From assembly GCF_009696275.1 (NCBI RefSeq), contig NZ_VUMI01000031.1:1-64000 (forward strand): 64,000 nt of DNA, given 5' to 3'. This document shows positions 1 to 8,945 of the stretch, piece by piece. A model generated the notes under the pieces. It searched no databases. It was not told where the DNA came from and was given only the letters and a program-made list of their open reading frames with translations. Position 1 is the stretch's first letter, and every line of letters starts with the position of its first letter. The position numbers were made by a program, and so were the translations under genes. The stretch comes from Eisenbergiella porci. GTDB taxonomy: Bacteria; Bacillota; Clostridia; Lachnospirales; Lachnospiraceae.

Positions 1-41
1 CCAATATCCTTTTCAATAAACTAACGAAAGTTTAAATATAG

Positions 42-72
42 AAAAAACGCCCCGGCGCGCCAACGCCAGGGC
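42..72 (-). terminator. Intrinsic terminator, minus strand
   Basis: The arms GCCCCGGCG (49-57) and CGCCAGGGC (64-72) form a GC-rich hairpin, followed on the minus strand by six T (42-47). No minus-strand gene lies between here and the tRNA, so the transcript it stops is unclear; read-through from tRNA-Pro or an antisense RNA is possible. Confidence 0.5.
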
Positions 73-151
73 AAAACCAAATGAATACTATACAGGCCTG
101 GAGGCCGGTAAAGCATCCCTATCACAAGGATATTTTACCACAAAACTCCGG

Positions 152-165
152 CACCTGTACAGGTG
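152..165. promoter_or_regulatory. 14-bp perfect palindrome upstream of integrase
   Basis: CACCTGTACAGGTG is a perfect palindrome with no loop, so it fits a dimeric protein-binding site better than an RNA hairpin. It lies about 40 bp before the integrase start and could be an operator controlling integrase expression. The binding protein is unknown. Confidence 0.35.
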
Positions 166-205
166 TTATTTTTTTACGCAAAAATAAGGAGGTACAGAAG
201 AAATC

Positions 206-1243
206 ATGGCAAAAGCAAAAAAACTACCATCTGGCTCTTGGAGGGCACAGGCCTACGATTATACTGACGATAGCGGGAAAAGACATTATAAGTCATTCAC
301 GGCGCCAACAAGAAAAGAGGCAGAATTCATGGCTGCCGAATACCAAATAAATAAAAAGAAGCCTGCTGGGGAAGATATAACCTTTGGCGATGCATTAGAA
401 CATTATATAACACAAAGAACACCTGTATTGTCTCCCGCCAGTATCAGAGAATACAAGAGAGCTGTAAAAAATTATAATGATATTCAAAAAATAAAAATAA
501 GAGAAATAACACAGGATATTATACAGGAGCATGTTAATAATTTCAGTATGGGGCATTCTTCCAAAAGTGTACGGGACAATCATGCACTTATCACGGCTGT
601 ATTGCGTATATATCGGCCTGACTTTGCTCTCAACACGGTTTTACCGCAGAAACGCAGACCTGAGCTTTATATTCCAACTGATGCTGATATAAAGAAGGTT
701 ATCGCGGCCGCTGAAGGAACAGAAATGGAAGTTCCAATCCTTTTGGCAGCTTTCGGACCGATGCGGCGGGGTGAAATTTGTGCCTTGCGGCACGAGGATA
801 TATCTGGAAACCAGGTACATGTATGCCGCAACATGGTGATGGATGAACATGGGAAGTATATTATTAAGCAGCCAAAGTCTTACGCCGGTGACAGATTCAT
901 TGATTATCCTGACTTCGTAGGAGCAAAACTAAAAGGAAAGTCCGGCAATGTAACAAATTTAAATCCAAATATGATCACCCAGCGCTTCAATCACGTTCTG
1001 ATTCAAGCTAATGTTCCGCATTTCAGATTTCATGACCTTCGACATTATGGAGCCTCCATCCTTCATGCGCTTGGTATGCCTGATGCATATATTATGGAAC
1101 GCGGAGGATGGGGTAACGATGGAACACTCAAAAATGTATATAGACATGCATTAGAAGACCAAAAGAAGCAGCTGAATGATAAAGTAAATAAATACTTTGA
1201 TACTATGCAACACAAAATGCAACACGAAAACAAAAAAGCCTAG
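206..1243 (+). CDS. int: Tyrosine recombinase / phage-type integrase
   Basis: Site-specific DNA integrase of the tyrosine recombinase family (345 aa), expected to integrate and excise a mobile element. The N-terminal ~60 residues resemble an arm-binding domain (SGSWRAQAYDY), followed by a SAM-like core-binding region and a C-terminal catalytic domain. Visible catalytic elements are the first Arg in PMRRGEICALR, the box HDLRHYGAS and the candidate nucleophile Tyr in KNVYRHA near residue 310. An AGGAGGT precedes the ATG, slightly far (about 12 nt). The stop codon lies 20 bp from the 3' end of tRNA-Pro, the usual position for the integrase of an element inserted into a tRNA 3' end, so the element should extend left of this window. 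It appears intact. Confidence 0.92.
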   Translation: MAKAKKLPSGSWRAQAYDYTDDSGKRHYKSFTAPTRKEAEFMAAEYQINKKKPAGEDITFGDALEHYITQRTPVLSPASIREYKRAVKNYNDIQKIKIREITQDIIQEHVNNFSMGHSSKSVRDNHALITAVLRIYRPDFALNTVLPQKRRPELYIPTDADIKKVIAAAEGTEMEVPILLAAFGPMRRGEICALRHEDISGNQVHVCRNMVMDEHGKYIIKQPKSYAGDRFIDYPDFVGAKLKGKSGNVTNLNPNMITQRFNHVLIQANVPHFRFHDLRHYGASILHALGMPDAYIMERGGWGNDGTLKNVYRHALEDQKKQLNDKVNKYFDTMQHKMQHENKKA

Positions 1244-1260
1244 TAAATACCAGGCTTTTT
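1232..1260. terminator. Bidirectional terminator between int and tRNA-Pro
   Basis: AAAAAAGCCT (1232-1241) pairs with AGGCTTTTT (1252-1260), giving a hairpin with a T tract in both directions. It overlaps the int stop codon and serves the convergent integrase and tRNA-Pro transcripts. Confidence 0.7.
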
Positions 1261-1263
1261 CCA

Positions 1264-1336
1264 TCGGAGTGACAAGACTTGAACTTGCGGCCTCTACTTC
1301 CCTAAAGTAGCGCTCTACCACCTGAGCCACACCCCG
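1264..1336 (-). tRNA. tRNA-Pro (anticodon AGG)
   Basis: The minus strand folds into a cloverleaf. The acceptor stem is CGGGGTG/CACTCCG with discriminator A, the D arm contains GGCTCAGGTGGTAGAGC, the anticodon stem is CTACT/AGTAG with loop TTAGGGA (anticodon AGG), and the T loop is TTCAAGT. The 3' CCA is not encoded. The 3' end faces the integrase gene, so this tRNA is the likely attachment site of the element to the left. Confidence 0.93.
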
Positions 1337-1382
1337 AGGCTTTCTTATGTCGTCCGGGCTTTCGCTCCAACCGACGAATGTT

Positions 1383-1411
1383 AGTATACAAAAAAATCCC
1401 AAATCTGTCAA
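1383..1411 (-). promoter_or_regulatory. Sigma-A promoter of tRNA-Pro
   Basis: On the minus strand TTGACA (1406-1411), a 17-nt spacer and TATACT (1383-1388) lie about 45 bp upstream of the tRNA 5' end. It is nearly consensus and correctly spaced. Confidence 0.8.
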
Positions 1412-1578
1412 TATGTTTTTTTATTTTTTGCAAAAATATGTTTTGTGATTTTTTTATTATTTTTTGTCACTTATGAAAATGCCCCTAAGAAGCGTCAATG
1501 CTTTCATAAATAAACATAACTGTTCTAAAAAATAACGCTTCCCACAAAGGTATTTTCTGACCAGCAATATAAAATCAT

Positions 1579-2289
1579 TCAGCCACTTTCCACCGTAAGA
1601 TAAAGTAATATATCCACTGTAAATATATTTTTATCGCAGGTTATCTTCATATCACCATTATACTTTTTAATCATATCCTTTACGCTATCCAGTCCCAGGC
1701 CATGGTTTTCCTTATCCTCTTTTGACGTTAGAAGTTTATTGTCTGAGGTCTTAATGCAGCCACAATATGAATTGGATACACGAATAAAAAGTATCCCTTT
1801 ATCCGCGGTAATTTGCAGGGACAGCCATTCCTCCGTCTGCCGTGCTGCTTCAATCGCATTATCAATAATATTTCCAAGAATAACCGCCAGCTCAAATGAA
1901 CAGGTATGCAAATCCTCCGGTATTTTGACCTGAACATCAACTTTTTTAAGAATAGATACCGCTTTCTCCAGCATAAAATTGAGAATACCATCGATATCCT
2001 TATCCCCCGAACTGACATGCTCCCTGGGATTTATCATTGCCTGCTCCATTTTATCAAGATATTCCAACATTTCCGCGTTCTTATTAAGCGAAGCCATACT
2101 ATACAGCTGCATAATATGATGGACCATATCATGCCGCAGCCGCCTGATTTTTTTCTGCGTCTGCGTGATTGTTTCCAACTGGCCGGAATAAACTTTTACC
2201 TTTAACTCCATCATCTCTTTTTCACGGAACTGATGATGCACTTCCATAAGCATATAATACAAATAAAATACAACGATATTGTCTCGCAC
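1579..2289 (-). pseudogene. GHKL sensor histidine kinase, N-terminally truncated
   Basis: C-terminal 236 residues of an AgrC/CitA-like sensor kinase. The phospho-acceptor region reads IRRLRHDMVHHIMQL, the N box is ILGNIIDNAIEAA, and the G box is GLGLDSVKDMIKKY near the C-terminus. Such kinases usually carry five to seven membrane helices first; here only the end of the last helix (IVVFYLYYMLMEV) remains. The frame opens at a GTG and is blocked by a stop just upstream, with no ribosome binding site. The sequence upstream runs directly into a lipoprotein gene in another frame, so a deletion appears to have fused the two. The kinase core looks intact, but membrane sensing is lost. Confidence 0.8.
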
Positions 2290-3042
2290 TAATAGTCACT
2301 ATATAGCTGCCCTCAAGATCAAGATCCACAAAATAGCTGCCTGTCAGCATATCGCTTTCCTCAAAATAGATATCGCCTTCTTCATCCTCGATCTTAATAT
2401 CCAGGCTTCCTTTCTGAGTATAACCTTCTATAACAGCGGTCACCGGCGCCCCGATTTTAACATATAAGGCCAGAGCATCATCCGTAAAGTCCTGATTCTT
2501 CCTGCTCACCTCATACGGCCAGTCCGCCACAAGTTCAGGGTCAAAGGATTGTCTGTCGAGCAGCCGCCCCAAAAGCCTCAGTCCCAGGCTATTCATTTTA
2601 TCTTCATACGGATTCTCCTTCACCGGCACAAAGTCAATCCTCTGGTTTGCAGTAATTTTCAAATCAAAGCTGTACCGTCTCTCACCTTCCCCATCAGATA
2701 TACTGATCCAGCCTTTCCCCCTGGGAATAACTATTTCCTGGTCAATTACATCCTTGTTATTTTCCCTTTTTATAACGATTTCTTCCTCAGAGGAGCGATA
2801 AGTTATTTTCATATCGCTTTCCATAGTACCTGATATATGAATGCGGGTATCATTTTTGCCGTTATTTCCGCCAGAACCCTTTCGTCCTGATTTTCTGTCC
2901 CGGATAACGTGCCCTTAATCGTATACGCATCCTCGGTCTGCCCCATTGCATAATTTTCATCAGCACTTTCAGCACATCCTCCTATTAGGAGGAAAGCCCC
3001 CAATAAAAAACATAAAGCAGCGCTTCCATTCTTTAATCTCAT
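2290..3042 (-). pseudogene. Secreted lipoprotein, frameshifted and 3'-truncated
   Basis: The start encodes a clear lipoprotein signal (MRLKNGSAALCFLLGAFLL then IGGC with the lipid-attachment Cys at residue 23). After about 60 codons the frame closes at 2809. The sensible continuation is in the next frame (residues TRIHISGTMESDMKITYRSS and on) through two beta-rich segments to about 2290, so a single-base indel near 2880-2900 split the gene. Its 3' end runs out of frame into the truncated kinase, ending in an unrelated tail (QYRCILFVLYAYG). Function unknown; the pairing suggests an exported protein sensed by, or encoded beside, the kinase. Confidence 0.65.
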
Positions 3043-3270
3043 AATTTCCCCAGCCGGATACGGTCACATATAACATAAAATCCAACGATTGCTTATTTCC
3101 ATTGAAAAAGTATACACTGCATTATCGCCGACAAAATACAGTTTGCTACCCTTCCGGCTTCAGGAAGCCGGACAGTTCCCCGAACTTCTTCTCAGTCCCT
3201 CCATTCCTTTGCGGGCAGGCGAAAGTGTTCACGCCGCACAAAAAAAGATGCCTGAAGGAATCTCCTTAAG

Positions 3271-3311
3271 GAAAAAACAGCTAACCTGAAATTTCCCCCA
3301 GATTAGCTGTT
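3271..3311 (-). terminator. Terminator hairpin, minus strand
   Basis: AACAGCTAATCTG and CAGGTTAGCTGTT form the stem on the minus strand, followed by a T6 tract. It lies in the 844-bp gap 3043-3886, which otherwise holds a short inverted repeat near 3151-3170 and AT-rich sequence with no gene I can support. Confidence 0.6.
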
Positions 3312-3848
3312 CCTCTTCTATTGTTCAATTTTTACTATTTTAGATATATTTCTGAAATGATTTCAGCTCAGGATAGGCAGCCTCCCCCCCCGAAAACCGG
3401 AAAAGAATTTGCCGCGTACAGTAATTGGGCTGAAAAGCTATGTTTATCAGTGAAACAAACCGGCATAAGGATACAGTCTTCCATCCATGTCAGTTTTTAT
3501 ATTACAGCTTCCATTATTAAAATCACATGTCAGCTGCAGTTTAAACAAATCCACTGCCACCGATTCCACAATAACATACCAAAACTCTCTTGGCACGTAT
3601 ATAATCGGACAATATCCTATCAATATCTCATCTTTACTGAAAAATTCAACTAAATTTTTGTCATGGCAAAAATATTGTAAAATTTCCAAAACGTATAAAT
3701 TTTTTCTCATTCGTAGTTACCGTAAATTCTATTGAAAAAAATTATACGCCAGCAGATACAGGCATTCAATATACCAATAGATAATATCCTGCAATAAAAA
3801 CATTCTAAATGTTAATATTATTCGCCTCTTTAAAATAAAAGGCACAAC

Positions 3849-3872
3849 AGGCGCAGATAATCATCTGCGCCT
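3849..3872 (-). terminator. Terminator of the chemotaxis-receptor remnant
   Basis: AGGCGCAGAT and ATCTGCGCCT form a perfect 10-bp stem with a 4-nt loop, followed on the minus strand by a T-rich tract (GCCTTTTATTTT). It lies 15 bp after the original receptor stop codon. Confidence 0.7.
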
Positions 3873-3886
3873 ATTGCATATTCATA

Positions 3887-4296
3887 TCAGACACACTCCT
3901 GCAATTCCTTCAGTTTGAACTGCTCCGCCAGATAACTTAATAACTGCGCCTATTCTGCGCCTCCACATCAGCCTGTTTTGCATTCCGGGCATTTTTTTCC
4001 ACCCGGACCGATATCCCGCTAATCGTACTGGAAACCTCTTCTACGGAAACAGCCTGTTCCGGCGCGCCCCGGGCCAGGCTCTGGGCGCCGGAGGCCACCT
4101 GCTCCGAACCGGACGCCACTTCGGCGGAAGCCTGCCTGATTTGAAGCAAGGTCCCGCTCATCCTGACGTTAATCTCATGCATGGACAGCAGAAGCTGCTT
4201 CAGTTCCCCTACATAACTGCTTTCAAAATTACTGTGCACATTAAAATTACCGGACGCCATTTCCTTCAGCAAGCTGGATTCGTCACGTACGTCCAC
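3887..4296 (-). pseudogene. Methyl-accepting chemotaxis protein remnant
   Basis: Part of a transducer: the end of a HAMP domain (EMASGNFNVHS), then the start of the signalling coiled coil (ASAEVASGSEQVASGAQSLA). The frame is cut at 3937. Translation in another frame gives QLLSYLAEQFKLKELQECV, a typical receptor C-terminus ending at 3887. So the conserved signalling hairpin was deleted while the last ~19 codons survive, and the sensor and membrane parts are missing at the 5' end. GGCGCAG occurs on both sides of the junction and may have mediated the deletion. It cannot function as a receptor. Confidence 0.75.
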
Positions 4297-4390
4297 CAGG
4301 CTGTTCCCCCCTGGTCTTTCCGCTTCTCCAATGGTTTTGTCAAATGGGAATCAATCCCCAACAGCCGGCCTGTCCCTGTATCCCCGCCCC

Positions 4391-4783
4391 CTATACTTCC
4401 TGTTCCTGCTTTCCGCCGTCGGGAACCCGGGAAAATGATACTGTATACTTTTCTATCTGTACATAAATTTCCAGAAGCTCCATAACCTTTCTTTTTCCCT
4501 CCTGGTTGAACCTGGAAAAGGCGTCCATAATCTGTTTCTCCAAAAGATGTTCACCCATGCTCCTGCTGCCCGTAAGCGGCGTAAAATCAATGGGATCAAG
4601 CTCCAGCAGCATGCATATTTTTAACATTGTACCATAGCTCATGGTATATGCCCCGTTATTCAGCATTGACACCAGTGAACTGTAGGGTATTTCAATTCTC
4701 TGTGAAAATTTCCTCAGATTTCCATACTGCCGTTCTATTTCATTTGCCAGATTCTGCGTTTTTGGGTCATCAAATTTTCTCAT
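4391..4783 (-). CDS. XRE-family helix-turn-helix regulator
   Basis: 130-aa DNA-binding protein. Residues ~20-65 form a Cro/C1-type helix-turn-helix (NLRKFSQRIEIPYSSLVSML, then a recognition-helix region and LKICMLLELDP). The C-terminal half is charged and helical and may dimerise. GGGAGGT sits 6 nt before the ATG. Its neighbour downstream is the chemotaxis-receptor remnant and htrA is divergent upstream. Targets unknown. Confidence 0.8.
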   Translation of the reverse strand: MRKFDDPKTQNLANEIERQYGNLRKFSQRIEIPYSSLVSMLNNGAYTMSYGTMLKICMLLELDPIDFTPLTGSRSMGEHLLEKQIMDAFSRFNQEGKRKVMELLEIYVQIEKYTVSFSRVPDGGKQEQEV

Positions 4784-5223
4784 CGTGTACCTCCCACACC
4801 ATTTTCCCAGCTGTTCCGTTATATATCATGCCTCATACTTAAGCTTTTCCGCATACAGCCAAAAAAGCATCTCCTCCCTTGCCCCCCCATACAACAGGTT
4901 TCATCTTTATTCACATACTAATTGCATTCTAGCATGCAACGGCTGACTGCGCAATCTTTTCCGGTATATTGCCTGATTACAAAGCAGATACCTTAAGGTA
5001 AAAGCCGCCCGGACACTCTGTTCCGTTATAAAACCCTGCCGCGTTCATTTTCTTCTGCATGAGCAAAGATAACAGTTCTGGCAGCAAACACAAAATTACC
5101 ACATTTTTTTCGCACTCTCATCACAATTCCATAATAATTCCATCACAATTTCTTTTTATACTACATCTATGAAACAGGAAATAAAGATTCTTTCATAAAA
5201 AAGGTGAAAAGGAGTTGACCATT
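4784..5223. other. Intergenic control region upstream of htrA
   Basis: A 440-bp gap between divergent genes. Near its right end CATCACAATT occurs twice (about 5118-5127 and 5144-5153) just before a possible -10 (TATACT, ~5157-5162). These direct repeats could be regulator sites for htrA. No gene is visible. Confidence 0.3.
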
Positions 5224-6639
5224 ATGTTTGAATATCAGAATAATAACTATGAAAACAGAAACCAGATGTATGATTATTACCAGATGCCGGAAACCGGCGG
5301 CCCGGCTTGCAACAGGCCTTCAGGCCCTAAAAAAACCGGAAAAGCAGGGAAGCTTGTAAAAAAAATCGGCGCCATAACTTTAAGCGCCGCGCTCTTCGGC
5401 AGTGTTGCCGCAGGCTCCTTCCAGGCTGTCAACACACTCATCGGCCCTACGGAGACTTCAGATAATACTGCTGCCACAGAAAACACCTCCGCCAGTCTTT
5501 TAAAGGCAGCCGCCATTCCCGGCGCAGCGTCTGAAAAGGGCAGCCTTGATGTATCGGATATTGCGGAAACCGTCATGCCCTCCATAGTTTCCATCACCAA
5601 TAAATCCGTTCAGGAGATACAAAATTACTTCAGCATGTTCGGTTACGGAGGACAGACCATTCCTCAGGAAACAGAAAGCCGGGGTTCCGGCATTATCATC
5701 GGTAAAAATGATACCGAGCTTTTAATCGTAACCAACAACCATGTCATTGAAAACGCGGATACGCTTTCCGCAGGCTTCATCGACAACCAGGTTTACGAAG
5801 CAAACGTTAAGGGTACGGATCCCGCAAACGATCTGGCCGTAATTGCGGTTCCTCTTGAAAGCATTTCAGCGGATACCATGTCGCAAATTGCAGTTGCATC
5901 CATCGGTGATTCCGATTCCCTGAAAGTGGGCGAACAAGTGGTAGCCATCGGCAACGCACTGGGCTACGGCCAATCAGTCACCACAGGTATCGTAAGCGCT
6001 ACGAACCGTACCATGGGCTCCAATACCCAGGTAGTAAATACCTCTGCTGACGGTTCCGCCCTGCCTACCTATATCCAGACAGATGCCGCCATCAATCCCG
6101 GCAACAGCGGAGGCGCGCTTGTTAACATGAAGGGTGAAGTCATCGGCATCAACTCCGCCAAAATGGCCAGCACCGAGGTAGAAGGCATGGGTTATGCCAT
6201 CCCCATGTCAAGAGTTTCCGATATTATTGAAACCCTCATGAACGAAACCACCCGCACTAAGGTAAGCGCGGATCAGAAATCCAGCATCGGCATTTCCGGC
6301 CTTACCGTAAATGAATCTGTTAACAGCATTTATGGCATTCCTTCCGGCGTCTATGTAGCCAGCGTAACGCCAGGAAGCGGCGCAGATAAAGCCGGGATCA
6401 AAAAAGGCTATGTGATTACCGGCTTTGACGGCAAAACTATCACGCAGATTCAGGAGCTGACCGAACTTCTGCAGTACTATCCCGCCGGGGAAACCGTGGA
6501 AATCACAGTTAAAATCCCTGCCACCGGCGGAACTTATACGGAAAAAACATTATCCGTTACGCTCGGGGCGGCGGAAAACAGCAATAATACCCAAACGGAA
6601 TCCGGGCAGCAAGAAGACAAAAATAATTCAATTTACTAA
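5224..6639 (+). CDS. htrA: HtrA/DegP-type membrane serine protease
   Basis: Surface quality-control protease (471 aa). A cytoplasmic N-terminus precedes one membrane segment (residues ~46-66, around KKIGAITLSAALFGSVAAGS), then a trypsin-like domain with catalytic His in NNHVIENAD (~173), Asp in DPANDLAVI (~202) and Ser in NPGNSGGAL (~293). One C-terminal PDZ domain follows (GIPSGVYVASVTPGSGADKA). The ATG at 5224 is preferred because AAGGAG lies 9 nt upstream; a TTG nine bases earlier overlaps that site. Monocistronic with its own terminator. Expected to degrade or refold misfolded exported proteins. Confidence 0.93.
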   Translation: MFEYQNNNYENRNQMYDYYQMPETGGPACNRPSGPKKTGKAGKLVKKIGAITLSAALFGSVAAGSFQAVNTLIGPTETSDNTAATENTSASLLKAAAIPGAASEKGSLDVSDIAETVMPSIVSITNKSVQEIQNYFSMFGYGGQTIPQETESRGSGIIIGKNDTELLIVTNNHVIENADTLSAGFIDNQVYEANVKGTDPANDLAVIAVPLESISADTMSQIAVASIGDSDSLKVGEQVVAIGNALGYGQSVTTGIVSATNRTMGSNTQVVNTSADGSALPTYIQTDAAINPGNSGGALVNMKGEVIGINSAKMASTEVEGMGYAIPMSRVSDIIETLMNETTRTKVSADQKSSIGISGLTVNESVNSIYGIPSGVYVASVTPGSGADKAGIKKGYVITGFDGKTITQIQELTELLQYYPAGETVEITVKIPATGGTYTEKTLSVTLGAAENSNNTQTESGQQEDKNNSIY

Positions 6640-6654
6640 TATCTTCTTCTGACC

Positions 6655-6705
6655 CTCCGGCGCATTGTCATTTCAGCAGAAATGTGCGTGTGCCGGAGTT
6701 TTTTT
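6655..6705 (+). terminator. htrA terminator
   Basis: CTCCGGCGCA pairs with TGTGCCGGAG, followed by T7, directly after the htrA stop. Confidence 0.75.
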
Positions 6706-6750
6706 CACTTCATCATTTGTTATCTATGTTCAAATTTCCTTCTTCCATAT

Positions 6751-7428
6751 TCATCCATGCAGTCCTCTTCCGGATTTTTCATGCAAAGATGTATGGCTTC
6801 GCCCGTCCCCGATTCCCAAAATATCCAGTATCTCCCCGTGGGGCCGCCGCGCATCCTCCTGAAATACATGAATCCGCCCCGAATCCCCGCACCGGTCAAT
6901 ATAAGCAGGGAATAAAAAACCGCACTCCGGCTTTCCCGGTTCATATTCCCCCACCAGCGGGCAAACCGCGCATATCAGATATTCAAATACCTCTTCCGAT
7001 TCCCAAAGCCGCTCCTTGTCGGAAGCCTTTGCCGGGATATCATAGCAGTCATGGAAAACAAGGATTGCATACTCCGAAGCCGCATGATAATGTTCCATAA
7101 CCATATCATAAAAAGTATCCATCAGAGCGTCATTCTTCAGCCCGCACGCTTTCATTGCCATAAGCATCTGCCACATACTCCCCGGTTTCTGCACGCTATC
7201 CGGGAATTCATAATCCTTCAGATTTACATTGGTTGCCGAAAAAGGAATTGTTTTGGCCAATTCCAGCTTTTTCGCTCTTTCCGGTGAAGATAATTTCAAA
7301 AAATTCGTATTAAAACTTCCCTCAAACTCTCCGTCCCTGTCCACATAACACCCTGCAATCCTCGTTATGGAAGTCCGCGAAAGCGTCATCCGCCTCGTAA
7401 GCTCCAGCATGTCTTCTCTGTTAATCAT
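6751..7428 (-). pseudogene. DUF4317 family protein, C-terminal half missing
   Basis: Matches the DUF4317 family of Clostridia in its N-terminal half: an opening like REDMLELTRRMTLSRTSITR followed by AGCYVD, LKSDALMDTFYDMV-type helices, and the GFLFPAYIDR block. Family members are usually close to 400 aa; this frame stops at about 225 aa in unrelated sequence and meets the htrA terminator. The start at 7428 has GAGGAG immediately upstream. Function of the family is unknown. I judge it truncated rather than a short variant because the conserved block is interrupted. Confidence 0.6.
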
Positions 7429-7542
7429 ACGCTCCTCTTTCCTCACATGCATCAGAATGGGCACCCCTCATTTCTGATTGATGCCCTGCAAAAATACATT
7501 TCTTTTTTCAAATCACAGACTGCTGTGGTTTTTCACATCTGT

Positions 7543-7899
7543 CTACTGCATCAGCTCTTTCTTTTCAAGAATCGCCTCCACGGCAGCACAGGCCGGACAG
7601 TCACAATATTTAGCCCCGGCCGCCTTAATTTCCCTGGCATGGGCCGCAATATTTTTTGCATTGTCAGCCCCGAAAACACTGGCTCCTGCTTCGGACTGCG
7701 CAAAACTGATTAATCCGTCAACCGTCACGATATCCGCTTCCAGCTCAGCAATATACTTCGCCGTCTCCGCCGCCTCCCTGTCAGTCCCGACCGCATCCAG
7801 CCAAACCTGGGCCGCCGCTTTCGCCTCGCTGCTGCAGGATGCAGCGTCCATTAATTCATGTGTTTTTTTCACTACAAAATCCAATACTTCTCTGTCCAT
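7543..7899 (-). CDS. Conserved small protein of unknown function
   Basis: 118-aa acidic, Ala-rich helical protein. It carries a CDCPAC motif near the C-terminus (AKYCDCPACAAVEAIL), which could bind a metal or redox partner. Similar Lachnospiraceae proteins are sometimes labelled molecular chaperone Hsp90, but nothing here resembles the Hsp90 ATPase. AAGAAGG precedes the ATG. Conserved hypothetical is the safest call. Confidence 0.7.
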   Translation of the reverse strand: MDREVLDFVVKKTHELMDAASCSSEAKAAAQVWLDAVGTDREAAETAKYIAELEADIVTVDGLISFAQSEAGASVFGADNAKNIAAHAREIKAAGAKYCDCPACAAVEAILEKKELMQ

Positions 7900-8256
7900 A
7901 ACCTAATACCTTCTTTCCCCGAATTTTGCTTTTATTTTACCATAATTAACGGGTCGGCGCAATTCGGAGCTGCACTAAATTCTTTAGGTTAGAATCGATG
8001 ATGGGATAAACGAAAAAGCAGTTTTGGCATTCCAGTGAACGGCCCTTTCGTTTACACCATTTTCGATTTGACCTAATTGAACAAAGTGAGTGTCCGGGGA
8101 GCCATTACCTATGGACTTTCAATCTTTTGTTCTTACCCATGATTATACAGGATTTTCCTTGCAGAAGCTACAGAAATTAAGTGTTTCCGGATAAATAGGT
8201 ACGACAATAAAACCTCAAACCTTGAGGCTTCAGAAAACGTATGAAAGAACAAGATT
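7900..8256. other. Gap with hairpin element and IS remnant flank
   Basis: Between the small protein and the IS91-like remnant. It contains the long inverted repeat at 7984-8076 and about 180 bp of non-coding sequence that may be the old insertion-sequence end. Confidence 0.35.
7984..8076. repeat. 93-bp long imperfect inverted repeat
   Basis: Starts TTAGGT and ends ACCTAA. Pairing continues inward: AATCGA with TCGATT, ATGG with CCAT, and TAAACGAAA with TTTCGTTTA, leaving a ~30-nt loop. No coding content and no obvious target duplication. It may be a small hairpin element or the terminal secondary structure of the adjacent IS91-like remnant. Confidence 0.5.
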
Positions 8257-8690
8257 TTAACATCTTTGTGGTATACGAAGCTGTTGTTTTCCAAGATGCC
8301 CGCCACAGGATTTACACACACAAATGTTTATCTTATAAAGCTGTTTTAATATTTCCGGCATCTCCTTGCCTCGAAGCTTCGAGAGGTACTTCCGACATCC
8401 AAGGAGATTCCGGCATAAAGTAAGTTTCTTGTGTTTGCTGCGGGAACAAAGAAGTCCGTAATGCCGAATCCTGACAAAACGTTTTGGCGGTACATGCATC
8501 AGAAACCGCCGTATGAATTCAACACCGGATATGGTCATTCTTTCCATTGTCCTTTGTTTCGGTAATCTTTTACAGAAAAAGTAACGTTTTCATCGTCCAT
8601 GCGGATGATGCGGTGATTACTGATGGCAATCCTATGGGTATACTTTCCAAGGTAGTCAATCACAGACCGTGCGTCGTTAAAAGTTTTGCA
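8257..8690 (-). pseudogene. IS91-family transposase C-terminal fragment
   Basis: Minus-strand translation gives DARSVIDYLGKYTHRIAISN, then MDDENVTFSVKDYRNKGQWK, then in the next frame MTISGVEFIRRFLMHVPPK and RHYGLLCSRSKHKKL, ending in a zinc-ribbon-like CKSCGGHLGK. This is the C-terminal part of a Y2-type (HUH) IS91 transposase. A 1-nt deletion at the GGAAAGAATGACC junction (~8539) splits it, and the catalytic N-terminal domain is missing. Confidence 0.8.
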
Positions 8691-8945
8691 GCGCCTGGAT
8701 ATTTTGCCGTTCTACGCCCTGCTCCATCAGATGAGTTGCAAAGCTGTGACGGAGACAGTGTGGAGTTGCGTTTTTTGGAAGCTCAGCATCGGATACTGCT
8801 CGCCGCATCACTTGTTCCAGCGCACTGACGGTTAGGTAATTACCCGTAAATTTATTAGGAAACAGAATTCCACGGGAACGTCCTTTTTCAAACCAGTGTG
8901 TAAGGATGTCCAGACACCGTTCGGGAAAGCGGCAGGGAATATCTT
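8691..8945 (-). pseudogene. Tyrosine recombinase fragment linked to IS91-like element
   Basis: Minus-strand translation reads DILTHWFEKGRSRGILFPNK then SALEQVMRRAV and HCLRHSFATHLMEQGVERQ, the C-terminal catalytic block of a XerC/D-like integrase. The nucleophile Tyr region is lost at the junction with the transposase fragment. Some Firmicutes IS91-like elements carry such an integrase upstream of the transposase, matching this order. Its upstream end abuts the broken ABC gene at ~8945. Confidence 0.75.

Noticed and set aside
3276-3311. Hairpin considered as a T-box or other leader element
   Set aside because: The T6 tract and lack of conserved T-box sequences make a plain terminator the simpler reading.
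3447-3710. Possible 87-aa minus-strand gene
   Set aside because: No ribosome binding site and no recognisable family, in an AT-rich gap; chance frame more likely.
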